Assembly: GCA_020723345.1 (NCBI GenBank)
Contig: DYJA01000010.1
Coordinates: 1 to 64,000 of the forward strand
Origin: Candidatus Aquidulcis sp.
Lineage (GTDB): Bacteria; Chloroflexota; Anaerolineae; UBA4142
Direction of reading: 5' to 3'
Length of the DNA: 64,000 nt
Shown here: piece after piece, positions 43,775 through 52,842 of the stretch
How the letters are laid out: the number at the start of each line of letters is the position of its first letter
How positions within the stretch are numbered: position 1 is the first letter of the stretch
Program-made: the position numbers and the translations under genes
Notes under the pieces: generated by a model
Database searches by the model: none
Told to the model about the DNA's origin: nothing
Seen by the model: only the letters and a program-made list of their open reading frames with translations

Positions 43775-44293
43775 TCATTTCGCGCTTTGCAACACCACCA
43801 AGATTTCGCCAAAATAAATTCGGTGATAATCTTTGTTCGGATAACGCCGCTCGATGCGTGAATCCAAGAATTGCGCAGGCGCAAAATCGTCCCAGTACAT
43901 CTTGCGACATTCGAGAATGAGTTCGGCTTCCGCAAAACTTGGCGCGGCGATTTTCGTAGAAGCAATCGGCGTCAGTCCTGCTTCGGCGATCTTGTTTCCA
44001 TCGCGCCCGGATTTGCTGCCCAGCAATTCCAGCGCGGGCGCGTATTTCTGCGGGAACGCGCACAGCGTGAACGTATCGTACTGCTCCATGAATCCGTAGG
44101 TATAGCGCGTCGGGCGCACGACGACTTGGGCGAACGGCTTTCCCCACATCACACCCAAACTGCCCCAGCCAACCGTCATCGTATTGTAGTGACCTTTGGC
44201 AAAATCTCCGGACGTGAGCAACAAATTCTGAACGTCCCACAGATGGTACGGCTTGACGACAAACTCTTCGATGGGAATAGGTTGACGTTTCAC
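43775..44293 (-). CDS. Flavin reductase-like FMN-binding protein
   Basis: 172 residues. The split-barrel FMN domain has LLTSGDFAKGHYNTMTVGWGSLGVMWGKPF and VVVRPTRYTYGFMEQYDTFTLCAFP. The family reduces or binds flavins; the partner is unknown. GTG 44293 follows AAGGAG; the ORF extends upstream into a palindrome. Confidence 0.85.
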   Translation of the reverse strand: MKRQPIPIEEFVVKPYHLWDVQNLLLTSGDFAKGHYNTMTVGWGSLGVMWGKPFAQVVVRPTRYTYGFMEQYDTFTLCAFPQKYAPALELLGSKSGRDGNKIAEAGLTPIASTKIAAPSFAEAELILECRKMYWDDFAPAQFLDSRIERRYPNKDYHRIYFGEILVVLQSAK

Positions 44294-44312
44294 AATTTTT
44301 CTCCTTGAAAGG

Positions 44313-44338
44313 TTGGACAAATTTGCAAATTTGTCCTA
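44313..44338. repeat. Short palindrome, family B copy 5
   Basis: GGACAAATTTG / CAAATTTGTCC, perfect 22 bp (44315-44336), at the junction of the glycosyltransferase and flavin reductase genes. Confidence 0.9.
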
Positions 44339-45493
44339 CGTTCGATTTGGCGCGCGCAAACGCTCGAACAGCGCTTCGTAACGCGCGGCGATTGTATCCG
44401 GCGCGAACTGGCGCGCGATTTCTGATCGGGGACGAACGTACTCTGCGCGATGCGCCAGCACCTCGCAAATCGCGTTTGCGAGGGCGCGCGCGTCGCGCGG
44501 CGGAACAACGCGCCCCATGTCGGTCAATTGCGACGCGACGCGAACCCCCGGCAGCGCAGTCGCGACGGTCGGCGTACCGCACAGCGCGGCTTCGACTTGC
44601 ACCATGCCAAAGGTCTCCGTGCTGTTCACACTCGGCAGAACGTGTACCGCGCAACTCGCAAAAAACGCGGCAAGTTCTTCGGTCGTCACAACGCCGATGA
44701 AACGATACTTGTCGCGATAACGCGCGAGCAGCGGCGCTAAACGCCGGGCGTATTCGTGCTCGCCGACCGGCTCGCGCGGTCCAACGTGCACCACCGACGC
44801 ATCGGGAAAACGCGCGAGAATAGCGGGCATCGCTTCGAGCAGATACTCGATTCCTTTTTCCGCCGCGACGCGCCCCACGATGCCGATGAGCGGTCCCGGC
44901 GCATCGAGATTGTACTTGGATCGAAACATCGCGCAACTATCGGGCGTGGGAAGTGGAATTTCAATCGGCGGCGGGATCGCGTGTACTTTCGCGCGGTACC
45001 GCGATAGCACGGGCGAATGTCGCGCGAAATCGTCGGTGTTCGTCACGATCACATCCGCGAGAGCAAGCGCGATCCGATGGCTGAGCGCAATCGCGTAACT
45101 CGCGAGCCAATGCGCGAACGACGGCGGCAGCGCCAAATCGGAGTGATACGTCAGCACCACGGGACGTTTGAACAATCGCCCGCGCAGCGCGAGACCCGCC
45201 GCGTCGAATTGGGGCAAATGCAGATTGAGGAGATCGTGCGTGAGAACCAGGCGCGTCGCGTGCCACCCAATCGTCGGCATCACGACGCCTTTGCTGACGC
45301 GCAGCGCGACTGGCACGCGCACGACGTTGACGCCGCGATCGTTTTCATCGCGCGGCAGCGCGCGATCGTACTGCGAAGTCAGGATCGTCACCGAATGACC
45401 GCGCGCCGCGAGCGCGTGCGCGAGCCGTTCGACGTAGATCGTGAGACCGGAAACGTGCGGGCGATAGTACGTGAGCGCGATCAAGAGGCGCAT
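44336..45493 (-). CDS. GT4-family glycosyltransferase
   Basis: 385 residues. MRLLIALTYYRPHVSGLTIYVERLAHALAARG is the nucleotide-free Rossmann N-half, and GIVGRVAAEKGIEYLLEAMP plus SVNSTETFGMVQVEAALCGTP carry the donor-binding E-x7-E region. It probably makes a glycolipid or surface glycan; the acceptor is unknown. It starts 3 bp after the ArgH-like gene stop. Confidence 0.88.
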   Translation of the reverse strand: MRLLIALTYYRPHVSGLTIYVERLAHALAARGHSVTILTSQYDRALPRDENDRGVNVVRVPVALRVSKGVVMPTIGWHATRLVLTHDLLNLHLPQFDAAGLALRGRLFKRPVVLTYHSDLALPPSFAHWLASYAIALSHRIALALADVIVTNTDDFARHSPVLSRYRAKVHAIPPPIEIPLPTPDSCAMFRSKYNLDAPGPLIGIVGRVAAEKGIEYLLEAMPAILARFPDASVVHVGPREPVGEHEYARRLAPLLARYRDKYRFIGVVTTEELAAFFASCAVHVLPSVNSTETFGMVQVEAALCGTPTVATALPGVRVASQLTDMGRVVPPRDARALANAICEVLAHRAEYVRPRSEIARQFAPDTIAARYEALFERLRAPNRT

Positions 45494-45495
45494 TT

Positions 45496-46968
45496 TCAGC
45501 CAATCGCCTCGATCTCTTTCTGCAATCGTTCTTGCGCCTGCGCCAACCGCGCGACGCGATCATTATGCCACGCGACATCTTGTTCCAGTTGCGCGCTTTG
45601 CCGCGCGATGACTGCCGACATCGCTTGCTGCGCGGGACCGCCGGGGATCGCGCGCGTCGCGACGAAATGCCGCGCGTCGAGCGACTCGCGTACAATGGCG
45701 TCCGACAAGCCGAGCGCGCGTCCCAGCACCTGCTGCGCCGCCGCGTCGAGATGCGATGCGCGAATATCGCGCGGCGTGAGTTTCTGCGCGAGCGCGTCGC
45801 GGACGAGCTGCGCGACGACGCGGTGCGCGGCGCGAAATGGCAAGCGCGCCTCGCGGACAAGCGTGTCGGCAAGTTCCGTTGCGGTCGTAAAACCCTCCGC
45901 CGCGCGCGCGGCGAGATGGACGATGTTCCACGTCGCGCTCGCCAGCACCGCGTCGAGCAATTCGTAGACGCCAATCGCGTAATCCAACATCCGAAACAGT
46001 GGGCGATAGATCGGATCCTCGACATCGTTCACGTCGCCGAGCGGCGCGTTGTGGTGCAGTGTGAACACCGCTTGCGCGTCCGCGTAAAGATAACCGAGTT
46101 GCGTGCGCGCGTGTTCGAGCACGACGGGATTGCGCTTTTGCGGCATGATGCTCGAAATCTGCACGAACGCGTCGCCGATGCGGAGCGCACCGGCTTCCTG
46201 CGTCGCCCAGAACAGCAAATCGGTGGCAAAGCGCGAAAGCGATGCCGCCGCGACTTGGACGACGCCCGCGACTTCAACCTGATAATCCGCGCCGCCGACT
46301 GCGTCGTAACTATTTTCGACCGGCGCGTCAAAGCCGAGCAAGTCCGCGACGAGCGCGCGATCAATCGGAAAGCCGGTCGTCGTGAACGCGACCGCGCCAA
46401 GCGGACAAAGGTTGACACGCGCGTACGCGCTTTGCAGGCGCGCTGCGTCGCGTTCGAGGAACGCGGCAACCGCGCCGAGATAGTGCGCGAGCGTCGTCGG
46501 CTGCGCGGGTTGCGTGTGCGTGTACCCCGGCATCAGCGTTTCGACGTGAGCGCGCGCCATCGTCAAAATGCGCGCGCGGAACGCGTTGATCGCCTGCAAG
46601 AGCGCGAGCGCGCGTTCGCGCGCGACCCAGCGGCACAGCGTCCCGCCCAAATCGTTGCGGCTGCGCGCGATCTGCACGTTGCCAACGGCTTCCTCGCTCG
46701 TCAATTCGCCGAGACGATGCTCCAGGTAGAAAAACAAATCTTCGTACTTGCCGTCGTACACCACATCGCGCACGCCTTCCGTTTCGAGCGCGCGCAAGCC
46801 GTTCAGCAACAATCGTCCGGTCGCGCGCTCCAAAATTTTCTGGCGCACGAGCATGACGATGTGGGCGCGCGTCGCGAACAACATCGCGGGGACGAGGTAC
46901 GTCTTCGTTTGCTCGAAATTCGGCGCGAGCACGCGTCGCGCGTAGGAGGGATGGGGAAAAGTACTCAT
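45496..46968 (-). CDS. Argininosuccinate lyase-family protein (ArgH-like)
   Basis: 490 residues. The fumarase/ASL superfamily motifs are IARSRNDLGGTL, MPGYTHTQPAQPTTLAHYLG and the signature loop SSIMPQKRNPVVLEHAR. Sequence style is ArgH-like, but no other arginine genes are near. It sits as the last gene behind two sugar-type permeases, starting inside the permease stop (ATGATGA), so its substrate may be a sugar-acid or amino-acid conjugate instead. ATG 46971 is an alternative start. Confidence 0.8.
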   Translation of the reverse strand: MSTFPHPSYARRVLAPNFEQTKTYLVPAMLFATRAHIVMLVRQKILERATGRLLLNGLRALETEGVRDVVYDGKYEDLFFYLEHRLGELTSEEAVGNVQIARSRNDLGGTLCRWVARERALALLQAINAFRARILTMARAHVETLMPGYTHTQPAQPTTLAHYLGAVAAFLERDAARLQSAYARVNLCPLGAVAFTTTGFPIDRALVADLLGFDAPVENSYDAVGGADYQVEVAGVVQVAAASLSRFATDLLFWATQEAGALRIGDAFVQISSIMPQKRNPVVLEHARTQLGYLYADAQAVFTLHHNAPLGDVNDVEDPIYRPLFRMLDYAIGVYELLDAVLASATWNIVHLAARAAEGFTTATELADTLVREARLPFRAAHRVVAQLVRDALAQKLTPRDIRASHLDAAAQQVLGRALGLSDAIVRESLDARHFVATRAIPGGPAQQAMSAVIARQSAQLEQDVAWHNDRVARLAQAQERLQKEIEAIG

Positions 46969-47846
46969 CATCCTTTCAATCCGGTCAGCGCAATCCCTTT
47001 GATGATCTGGCGTTGGAAAAAGAGGAAAACGATCAACACCGGAATCGTCGCCATGGACGCGCCCGCCATGATCAATTCCCACGATGCCCCGGCTTCGCCG
47101 GAGAAAAACGACAAGCCGACCGGCACCGTCCGCATGTCCATCCTTTCGGTGATGATGACGGGCCAGAGGAACGCGTTCCAGTTCCCAAGGAAGGTGAAAA
47201 TGCAGAGCGCGGCGAGCGCGGGCTTGACCAACGGCATCGCGATGCGCCAGAACAAGCCGAACTCGGACACGCCGTCAATGCGCGCGGCGTCGAGCAATTC
47301 TGACGGGACGCCTTCCATGAATTGCTTCATCAAAAACGTGCCGAACGCGGTGATGACGCCGGGAAACATAATGCCCCAATACGTATCAACCCAGTTCAAG
47401 TTATTCGACAGAATGAACCAAGGGATGATCAGCATTTCCGTCGGCACCATCAACGTACTCAGAATGAAAACGAAAATCAGATTCTTGCCGCGAAACTCGT
47501 ATTTTGCCAGCGCAAAGCCGGTGAGCGAGTCGAAGAACGCGACGCTCATTGTGGTGAGCGCGGCGACAATGAGACTGTTGAGGTACCATCGCGCGAACGG
47601 CACTTTTTTCAGCACGGCATCGTAATTCTCGAACGTCGGCGCGATTGGGAAAAAGTGCCCGAGAAAAACTTCTTTTGCCGGTTTGAGCGAGGTTGCGATC
47701 ATCCACACGAACGGAGTCACCATCACGATCCCACCCGCGATCAACAGCCCGTACAGAATTCCTTGGCTCAGCCAACGCGGCGTCGGTTCCGGGATCGGCT
47801 TTGCCCAGCGCGGTTCGAATGACTTGGAGCGTCTGCGAAGGTTCAT
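46968..47846 (-). CDS. ABC sugar transporter permease, MalG type
   Basis: 292 residues, six helices. The EAA-like loop is LLDAARIDGVSEFGLFWRIAMPL. CUT1-family inner-membrane component, partner of the MalF-type subunit 1 bp upstream and the binding protein at 48807-50204. Confidence 0.92.
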   Translation of the reverse strand: MNLRRRSKSFEPRWAKPIPEPTPRWLSQGILYGLLIAGGIVMVTPFVWMIATSLKPAKEVFLGHFFPIAPTFENYDAVLKKVPFARWYLNSLIVAALTTMSVAFFDSLTGFALAKYEFRGKNLIFVFILSTLMVPTEMLIIPWFILSNNLNWVDTYWGIMFPGVITAFGTFLMKQFMEGVPSELLDAARIDGVSEFGLFWRIAMPLVKPALAALCIFTFLGNWNAFLWPVIITERMDMRTVPVGLSFFSGEAGASWELIMAGASMATIPVLIVFLFFQRQIIKGIALTGLKG

Positions 47847-47847
47847 T

Positions 47848-48753
47848 TCAATACTCCACGCGGCGCGTCGTCACACGAAGCTGGATGATCGTGATGACGA
47901 GAATGATCGCGAACAGCACGACCGTGCCCGCCGACGCGTACCCCATTTTGAAGGATTTGAAACCTTGCTGATAGATGAACAAGACGAGCGATTTGGTCGA
48001 ATCGAGCGGACCACCCATGCCCTGAAAACTCATGTTCAAAACTTGCGTGAACACCTGAATCGCGTTGATCGTGCCGATGACGGTGAGGAACACGATCGTC
48101 GGGTTGAGCAGCGGCAAGGTGATGTGCCTAAATATTTCCCAACTGCGCGCGCCGTCAATCTTCGCGGCTTCGTAGAAATCGGTGGGAATCGCTTCCAGCC
48201 CGGCGAGGAAAATGATCACGTAAAAGCCGAGCGCCTGCCAAACGATCGCAACGACAATCGAAGCCAACGCCTGATCGGGGCTTGCGAGGAATTTTTGCTC
48301 CGGCAATCCAATCAGCGCGAGCAGTTTGTTCAGCGGACCAAACGACGGCTGATAGATCCAGCGCCAGACCCAACTGATCGCGACAGTTGAGGTGACGAAT
48401 GGAATAAAGTATAACGCGCGGAAAAAACCGCGCCAATGCGCCGCGGCTTGCAACAACAATGCAAAGAACAAACCGATCACGAGTTGCAGCGGCACGCTGA
48501 GCGCAACGTACAACAACGTATTCGTCAACGACTGCCAGAAAACAGGATCGGCGAAAAGCGCCTCGTAGTTTTTCAAGCCCATCCACGGTTTGTTCGGCGA
48601 GAGAATGTCCCAACGAAAGAGACTGACGCTCATCGCGAACAACGTCGGCGCGAAACGAATCGTGATGAAAAATGCAAGCGGCACGAGCAGAAAAATGTAC
48701 GCCCACACTGCCCGGCGTTGTCCAAGTGACAAACCGCGCGACTGGAGAGCCAT
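47848..48753 (-). CDS. ABC sugar transporter permease, MalF type
   Basis: 301 residues. The EAA loop is YEAAKIDGARSWEIFRHITLPLL. The N-terminal helix follows a short basic stretch. It forms the channel with the MalG-type subunit. No ATPase gene lies in this operon, so a shared MsmK-like ATPase elsewhere is expected. Confidence 0.92.
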   Translation of the reverse strand: MALQSRGLSLGQRRAVWAYIFLLVPLAFFITIRFAPTLFAMSVSLFRWDILSPNKPWMGLKNYEALFADPVFWQSLTNTLLYVALSVPLQLVIGLFFALLLQAAAHWRGFFRALYFIPFVTSTVAISWVWRWIYQPSFGPLNKLLALIGLPEQKFLASPDQALASIVVAIVWQALGFYVIIFLAGLEAIPTDFYEAAKIDGARSWEIFRHITLPLLNPTIVFLTVIGTINAIQVFTQVLNMSFQGMGGPLDSTKSLVLFIYQQGFKSFKMGYASAGTVVLFAIILVITIIQLRVTTRRVEY

Positions 48754-48769
48754 ACGTCACCTCGTTGTG

Positions 48770-48798
48770 GTAGGGGCGCCATTGCATTGCGCCCCTAC
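48770..48798. repeat. Palindrome between binding protein and permease genes
   Basis: GTAGGGGCGC / 9 nt / GCGCCCCTAC, perfect 10-bp stem. In an ABC operon such a hairpin could protect the upstream binding-protein mRNA and lower permease levels. Confidence 0.85.
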
Positions 48799-48806
48799 AT
48801 CATTCG

Positions 48807-50204
48807 TTATTTCTTCTTCGCCCAATAGTCGTCGAACAGTTTCTGCACTTTGGCGACCGCTTCGTCCAGCGATTTCTTGGGATCGGCGTTCTTGAGAACG
48901 ACCGCATCGTACGCATCCATCAACGCTTTGCGATCCGCGGTTTCGTCCACAAAGTACGACGCATAGGAAACCGGCAGCGTTTGCAGGAACGGCGCGAGTA
49001 GCGGATCGTTCACGAACATCGGGTCTTTGAGCACTTCGGCGCGCGCGGGCAGTTCGCCAATTGCGGGCGTCCACTTTTTCATCACGTCCGCGCTGGTAAG
49101 GAACTGCAAGAACTTGACCGACGCGGCGAGTTTCGCCGGATCTTTCGCGGCTTTGGACGTGATCCCGTGCGTCCAGAACGAGCCAAAATTCGCTTGCGCT
49201 TTGGGTCCCGCGGGCATCGGGAACACGCCCCAGTTGAACGTCGCCTTGCTCTTCGCGGTGCCAAGATAGAACGAACCGCTGACCATCATCCCGGCTTGCT
49301 GCGCGAGCCACGCGGTCGGTCCGTCTTGTCCGATGGTCGGTTCGCTGACTTTGTGCTTCGCCGTCAGGTCAACGAGGAATTGCCATGCCTCGTAACCGCC
49401 GGGCGTCGCGTTCCATTGAATCTTTTTGTGATCGTCCGATTGCGGAATGCCGCCGTACGCGCGTGTCAAAATCTCGCGGTAGAGATTGTGATCCTGATTG
49501 CTGAGATCGACGCGCCAGCCCGCGACCATCATCTTGCCGCCTTCGACCTTCGTCATTTTCTTCGCGGCTTCTGCTAGTTCATCGAAGGTCTTGGGCGGTT
49601 TTGTCGCGTCTAGTCCGGCTTTGGTCCACAGATCCTTATTGTAGAAAATCGCGAGATTGCGGACGGCGGTCGGCAGCGCGTAGTACTTGCCGTCCACCTT
49701 GGCGATCTGTACCATCGGGATGAAATCTTTTTCGATCGTCGCGACCGGGAAATCTTTTTCCGGCAGCGGTGCGAGATAGCCCGAATCGATGTACAGCGGC
49801 AGCCAGCCGTAGAACAAGTTGATCACATCGGGACCGCGACCGGCGGGCACGCTCGCCGCGACTTTTTCGTTGTACTGTTCGTACGGGAACGTCGTGTGGA
49901 CGACCTTGATGTTCGGATTCTGTTTCTGGAATTCGACGATCAGTTGGTCCACCAAGTTTTTCTTGGTTTCGAAAAAGTACTGCCAGTATTCGATCTCGAC
50001 TGGCGCGGCGGCAACCGTCGGCGCAGGCGCTTGGGTTGGCTCCGGCGCTTTCGTCGGTTCAGGCGCCTTGGTCGGCGCGGCAGCGGGGGGTTGCGTCGGT
50101 GCGGGAGCCGGTGGCTTGGTGGGCTCCGGCGTTGGCGCGGCGCACGCGGTCATCAGCGCGACGAGCGCGAGCGCGGCGACGAAAACGAAAAGTACGCGTT
50201 TCAT
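48807..50204 (-). CDS. ABC sugar-binding lipoprotein
   Basis: 465 residues. The signal peptide with lipobox LMTAC puts the lipidated Cys at residue 21. A Pro/Thr/Ala linker of repeated PEPTKAPEPTQAP runs to about residue 68. The solute-binding fold of the carbohydrate family follows (IEYWQYFFETKKNLVDQLIVEFQKQNPNI, GPDVINLFYGWLPLYIDSG, AVRNLAIFYNKDLW). GAGGAGGAG precedes the ATG. Confidence 0.92.
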   Translation of the reverse strand: MKRVLFVFVAALALVALMTACAAPTPEPTKPPAPAPTQPPAAAPTKAPEPTKAPEPTQAPAPTVAAAPVEIEYWQYFFETKKNLVDQLIVEFQKQNPNIKVVHTTFPYEQYNEKVAASVPAGRGPDVINLFYGWLPLYIDSGYLAPLPEKDFPVATIEKDFIPMVQIAKVDGKYYALPTAVRNLAIFYNKDLWTKAGLDATKPPKTFDELAEAAKKMTKVEGGKMMVAGWRVDLSNQDHNLYREILTRAYGGIPQSDDHKKIQWNATPGGYEAWQFLVDLTAKHKVSEPTIGQDGPTAWLAQQAGMMVSGSFYLGTAKSKATFNWGVFPMPAGPKAQANFGSFWTHGITSKAAKDPAKLAASVKFLQFLTSADVMKKWTPAIGELPARAEVLKDPMFVNDPLLAPFLQTLPVSYASYFVDETADRKALMDAYDAVVLKNADPKKSLDEAVAKVQKLFDDYWAKKK

Positions 50205-50287
50205 TTTTCTCCTCCTCGAATTGAATCAGTTTTGGTTTGACAGTTCGATTGGATCATCGCAGCGTGACACCACCTCCTTCCGGGGAA

Positions 50288-50366
50288 CGGTATTCAGTAT
50301 TCAGTATCCAGTGTTCAGTAGCAATCGTATCCATTTCACTGAACACTGAACACTGAATACTGGTTA
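50288..50366. repeat. Inverted micro-tandem array, upstream of the ABC operon
   Basis: TATTCAG, TATTCAG, TATCCAG, TGTTCAG units (7 bp) then ACTGAAC, ACTGAAC, ACTGAAT, ACTGGTT. Nearly the same units as 33791-33856. It overlaps the 3' end of the amidohydrolase gene. Confidence 0.86.
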
Positions 50367-51308
50367 CTCGATCTTCAGCAAACGCGCGGCGTTACCGCCA
50401 ATGATTTTGGCAAGCGCGTCCGGCGGTACGTTCAACTCGCGGCAATCGCGCAGTTGATCTTGCAGATAGCGAATCGCAAAACCGCGCGGGAACCAACTCG
50501 AATCGGTCGCAAAGATTAAACGATCGGGTCCGATCGTTTCGAGATATTTGCGGAACAACATTTTCACGGTCAATTCTTCCGGCATCCAACGAATCCATTG
50601 ATTCGATCCCGACGTGTCCACGTACACATTCGCGCAACTCCAGCAGAGTTGCAGCGTCTCGCGTACCCAGCCGCAGCCAAAATGCGGCACGATGAATTTT
50701 ACCGTTGGAAACGCGCGCGCGACATCGTGCAATTTGAACGGATTGATGTTTTCGTGCCACGCGACGCCGCCGCCGGAACCCAGTACGCCGAAATGAATCA
50801 GCACCGGAATGTCGTGCTTTTCCGCGACCTCCCACACGCGCCACGCGGATCGATCTTCAATCGGCTTTTCGAGCGCGGGCGCGAGGAGTTTATAGCCGCG
50901 CAAACCGAGTTGCGTAATCGCGCGTTCGAGTTCTTCCGCCGCGTTATCGGCAAAAAGATTGTGGTGCGCGAATCCGACAAACTTGTCCGGATGCCGCGCG
51001 ATCACTTGCGCGAGATTATCGTTGCCGCCGCCGGTGACGAACACGACGCGCTCCAAGCCGTACTTGTCCACTTCCGTCGCCCAACGATCCGCGAGTACTT
51101 CGTCGCGCTGTTTCTCTTTCTCTGGCGCGGGAAAATCCCAGGTAAGCCGCCAATCGTCGTTGTACATCTTCATCCACTCGCGAATGACCGCGGCTTTATC
51201 CGCGCCGCGCGGATGCTGCGGATTGTCCGCGTAACTCCCGCCCATCATCGGCTTGGCAGTGGGAAAGTGACTGTGAAAATCAATGACGCGCAAACCTTGA
51301 TATGCCAC
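50364..51308 (-). CDS. Amidohydrolase (PF04909-type)
   Basis: 314 residues. The metal site is DFHSHFP (HxH) at the N-terminus, VLIHFG and IVPHFGCGW (His), and FATDSSW (Asp). The family includes decarboxylases and lactonases; given its place between a ROK regulator and a sugar ABC operon, a sugar-lactone hydrolase is possible. Start GTG 51308 after GGAGG. Confidence 0.85.
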   Translation of the reverse strand: MAYQGLRVIDFHSHFPTAKPMMGGSYADNPQHPRGADKAAVIREWMKMYNDDWRLTWDFPAPEKEKQRDEVLADRWATEVDKYGLERVVFVTGGGNDNLAQVIARHPDKFVGFAHHNLFADNAAEELERAITQLGLRGYKLLAPALEKPIEDRSAWRVWEVAEKHDIPVLIHFGVLGSGGGVAWHENINPFKLHDVARAFPTVKFIVPHFGCGWVRETLQLCWSCANVYVDTSGSNQWIRWMPEELTVKMLFRKYLETIGPDRLIFATDSSWFPRGFAIRYLQDQLRDCRELNVPPDALAKIIGGNAARLLKIE

Positions 51309-51346
51309 GAAATCCTCCCAACAAATTGCAAATTGCGAATTACGAA

Positions 51347-52549
51347 TTACGCTAACTTGCGCGCGACGTAGTAATCGCTGGTCAAATGAACGACTTGCGC
51401 GATCGCGCCCATCACGGTGGCGCGACGACCGAGCGTCGAAACCTTGAGCGTCGGCGTTTTCGGCAAGATATTCTGGATGCGCGCTTGGACGCGCGGCAAC
51501 AAAACATCCGCCGATTCTGATACGCCGCCACCGAGAATGACGAGTTCGGGATCGAGCAGCGTACTGATGTTGATGATCGCGATGCTGAGGTAATCCACGG
51601 TCTCATCAACAACCGCGCGGCTCCACGCTTCGCCGCGCCGGTACGCGTCAAAGACATCTTGCGCCGTGATCTGCGCGAGCCGATCTTCCGGCAAACTCCC
51701 GGCGAGACAAGTCCGCGCGCGTTCGGCAATCCCGGTTCCAGAGATGATACTCTCCAGCGCGCCGAATTTGTCGTACTGCTGATCAAGTTCCGCGCGATTG
51801 GAAAGCAGTAGCCCGACTTCGCCTGCCGATTCGGTGTGCCCACGATAAAGTACTCCGTCGATAATCAAGCCCGCGCCGACACCGGTTCCCAACGTGATTA
51901 AAACGATATTGCTCGCGCCGTCGCCTGCGCCAAACCACTGCTCGCCCAACGCGGCAAGATTCACATCATTATCTACGACACACGGCAAGCGAAATTGGCG
52001 TTCCAATTTTTCTTTGAGCGGATACTCGCGCCAGTTGAGCGACGGCGCCCACTCGACGATACCGGCGGGCGCGCGCGTCACACCCGGCGCGCCCACTGCG
52101 ATCCCACGGATTTTCTGCCCGCGCGCACGCGGCGCCGCGCACAATTTTTCGACGATCTCGACGAGCATCGCGTAACTCGCCTCGCCCGACGTGCCATGAC
52201 CATTGACTGTGAGTTCGCTGATGATCTCGCCGCCGATATTCGCCAGCGCGCCAAACATTTTTGTCCCACCCAGGTCGACGCCAATCACGGCATGCCCGTC
52301 CTTGTGATATTCGAGAAGATCGCGACGACGGCTGCCGCTCCATTCTTTCACACCAGTCGGGCGCACCCAACCCTTTTCGATCAACTCGTCGACGATGCGC
52401 ATGACCGTGGGCAAACTGAGTTTGAGATCGTGCGCCATCATCGAGCGCGCCGCAGGGCTGTTGCGCCGAATATAATCCAGAACCGCGGAACGATTGACGC
52501 TCCGCATTTCGGTCGCGGTGATGGTGCGGAAGACGTACTTGGGCATCAT
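51347..52549 (-). CDS. ROK-family transcriptional regulator
   Basis: 400 residues. An N-terminal winged helix-turn-helix (AVLDYIRRNSPAARSMMAHDLKLSLPTVMRIVDELIEKG) precedes the ROK sugar-binding domain with VIGVDLGGTKMFGAL and LITLGTGVGAGLIIDGVLYRGHTESAGEVG. The usual zinc motif CxCGxxGCxE is replaced by DQQYDKFGALES with no Cys. It probably controls the downstream amidohydrolase and ABC genes and itself. Confidence 0.92.
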   Translation of the reverse strand: MMPKYVFRTITATEMRSVNRSAVLDYIRRNSPAARSMMAHDLKLSLPTVMRIVDELIEKGWVRPTGVKEWSGSRRRDLLEYHKDGHAVIGVDLGGTKMFGALANIGGEIISELTVNGHGTSGEASYAMLVEIVEKLCAAPRARGQKIRGIAVGAPGVTRAPAGIVEWAPSLNWREYPLKEKLERQFRLPCVVDNDVNLAALGEQWFGAGDGASNIVLITLGTGVGAGLIIDGVLYRGHTESAGEVGLLLSNRAELDQQYDKFGALESIISGTGIAERARTCLAGSLPEDRLAQITAQDVFDAYRRGEAWSRAVVDETVDYLSIAIINISTLLDPELVILGGGVSESADVLLPRVQARIQNILPKTPTLKVSTLGRRATVMGAIAQVVHLTSDYYVARKLA

Positions 52550-52577
52550 TCTAGCAACTCCGACAGACGAACACGTT

Positions 52578-52592
52578 GTAACATCGTGTTAC
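52578..52592. promoter_or_regulatory. Probable ROK operator 1
   Basis: GTAACA / TCG / TGTTAC, perfect inverted repeat between the promoter and the ROK start codon. Confidence 0.7.
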
Positions 52593-52598
52593 TATTAC

Positions 52599-52611
52599 TT
52601 ACACGATGTAA
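52599..52611. promoter_or_regulatory. Probable ROK operator 2
   Basis: TTACA / CGA / TGTAA, perfect inverted repeat touching the -10 box. It shares the ACATCGTGT core with operator 1 when read on the other strand. Confidence 0.7.
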
Positions 52612-52639
52612 TTATACGGGGCAGTCGCGGAGATGTCAA
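52611..52639 (-). promoter_or_regulatory. Consensus promoter of the ROK gene
   Basis: Minus strand TTGACA (52639-52634), exactly 17 bp, TATAAT (52616-52611); operators lie on and just after it, an autorepression layout. Confidence 0.9.
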
Positions 52640-52708
52640 TAGCAAGTCAACTATAGATGTGTGCATTTTACACAATCGCTCACCCATTCGATTACCACAA
52701 GTTATCCG

Positions 52709-52737
52709 TAGACATGATTTCGTCTCTCTGTTATAAT
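52709..52737 (+). promoter_or_regulatory. Promoter of the glutamate synthase operon
   Basis: TAGACA, 17 bp, TATAAT. Transcription should begin near 52744, giving a leader of about 185 nt. Confidence 0.75.
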
Positions 52738-52743
52738 TTCCTA

Positions 52744-52838
52744 AACTATGAATAATCAACTTCGAGCGCCCCCGACGTCGCCCGAAGGTTTTGCGCTGGA
52801 CAAGACAACGCCGCCTGAGTTCAGGCGGTTTTTTATTT
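52744..52838 (+). promoter_or_regulatory. Structured leader with candidate pseudoknot and attenuator
   Basis: CTTCG (52760-52764) can pair with CGAAG (52783-52787) and AGCGC (52765-52769) with GCGCT (52793-52797), an interleaved pseudoknot. An intrinsic terminator follows at 52811. An AUG at 52748 opens a 44-codon frame through the leader (MNNQLRAPPTSPEGF...), probably incidental. No known riboswitch consensus was recognised. Confidence 0.4.
52811..52834 (+). terminator. Intrinsic terminator in the glutamate synthase leader
   Basis: CCGCCTGA / GT / TCAGGCGG followed by TTTTTT, between promoter and first gene, so it must be read through or controlled. Confidence 0.8.
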
Positions 52839-52842
52839 TAGC

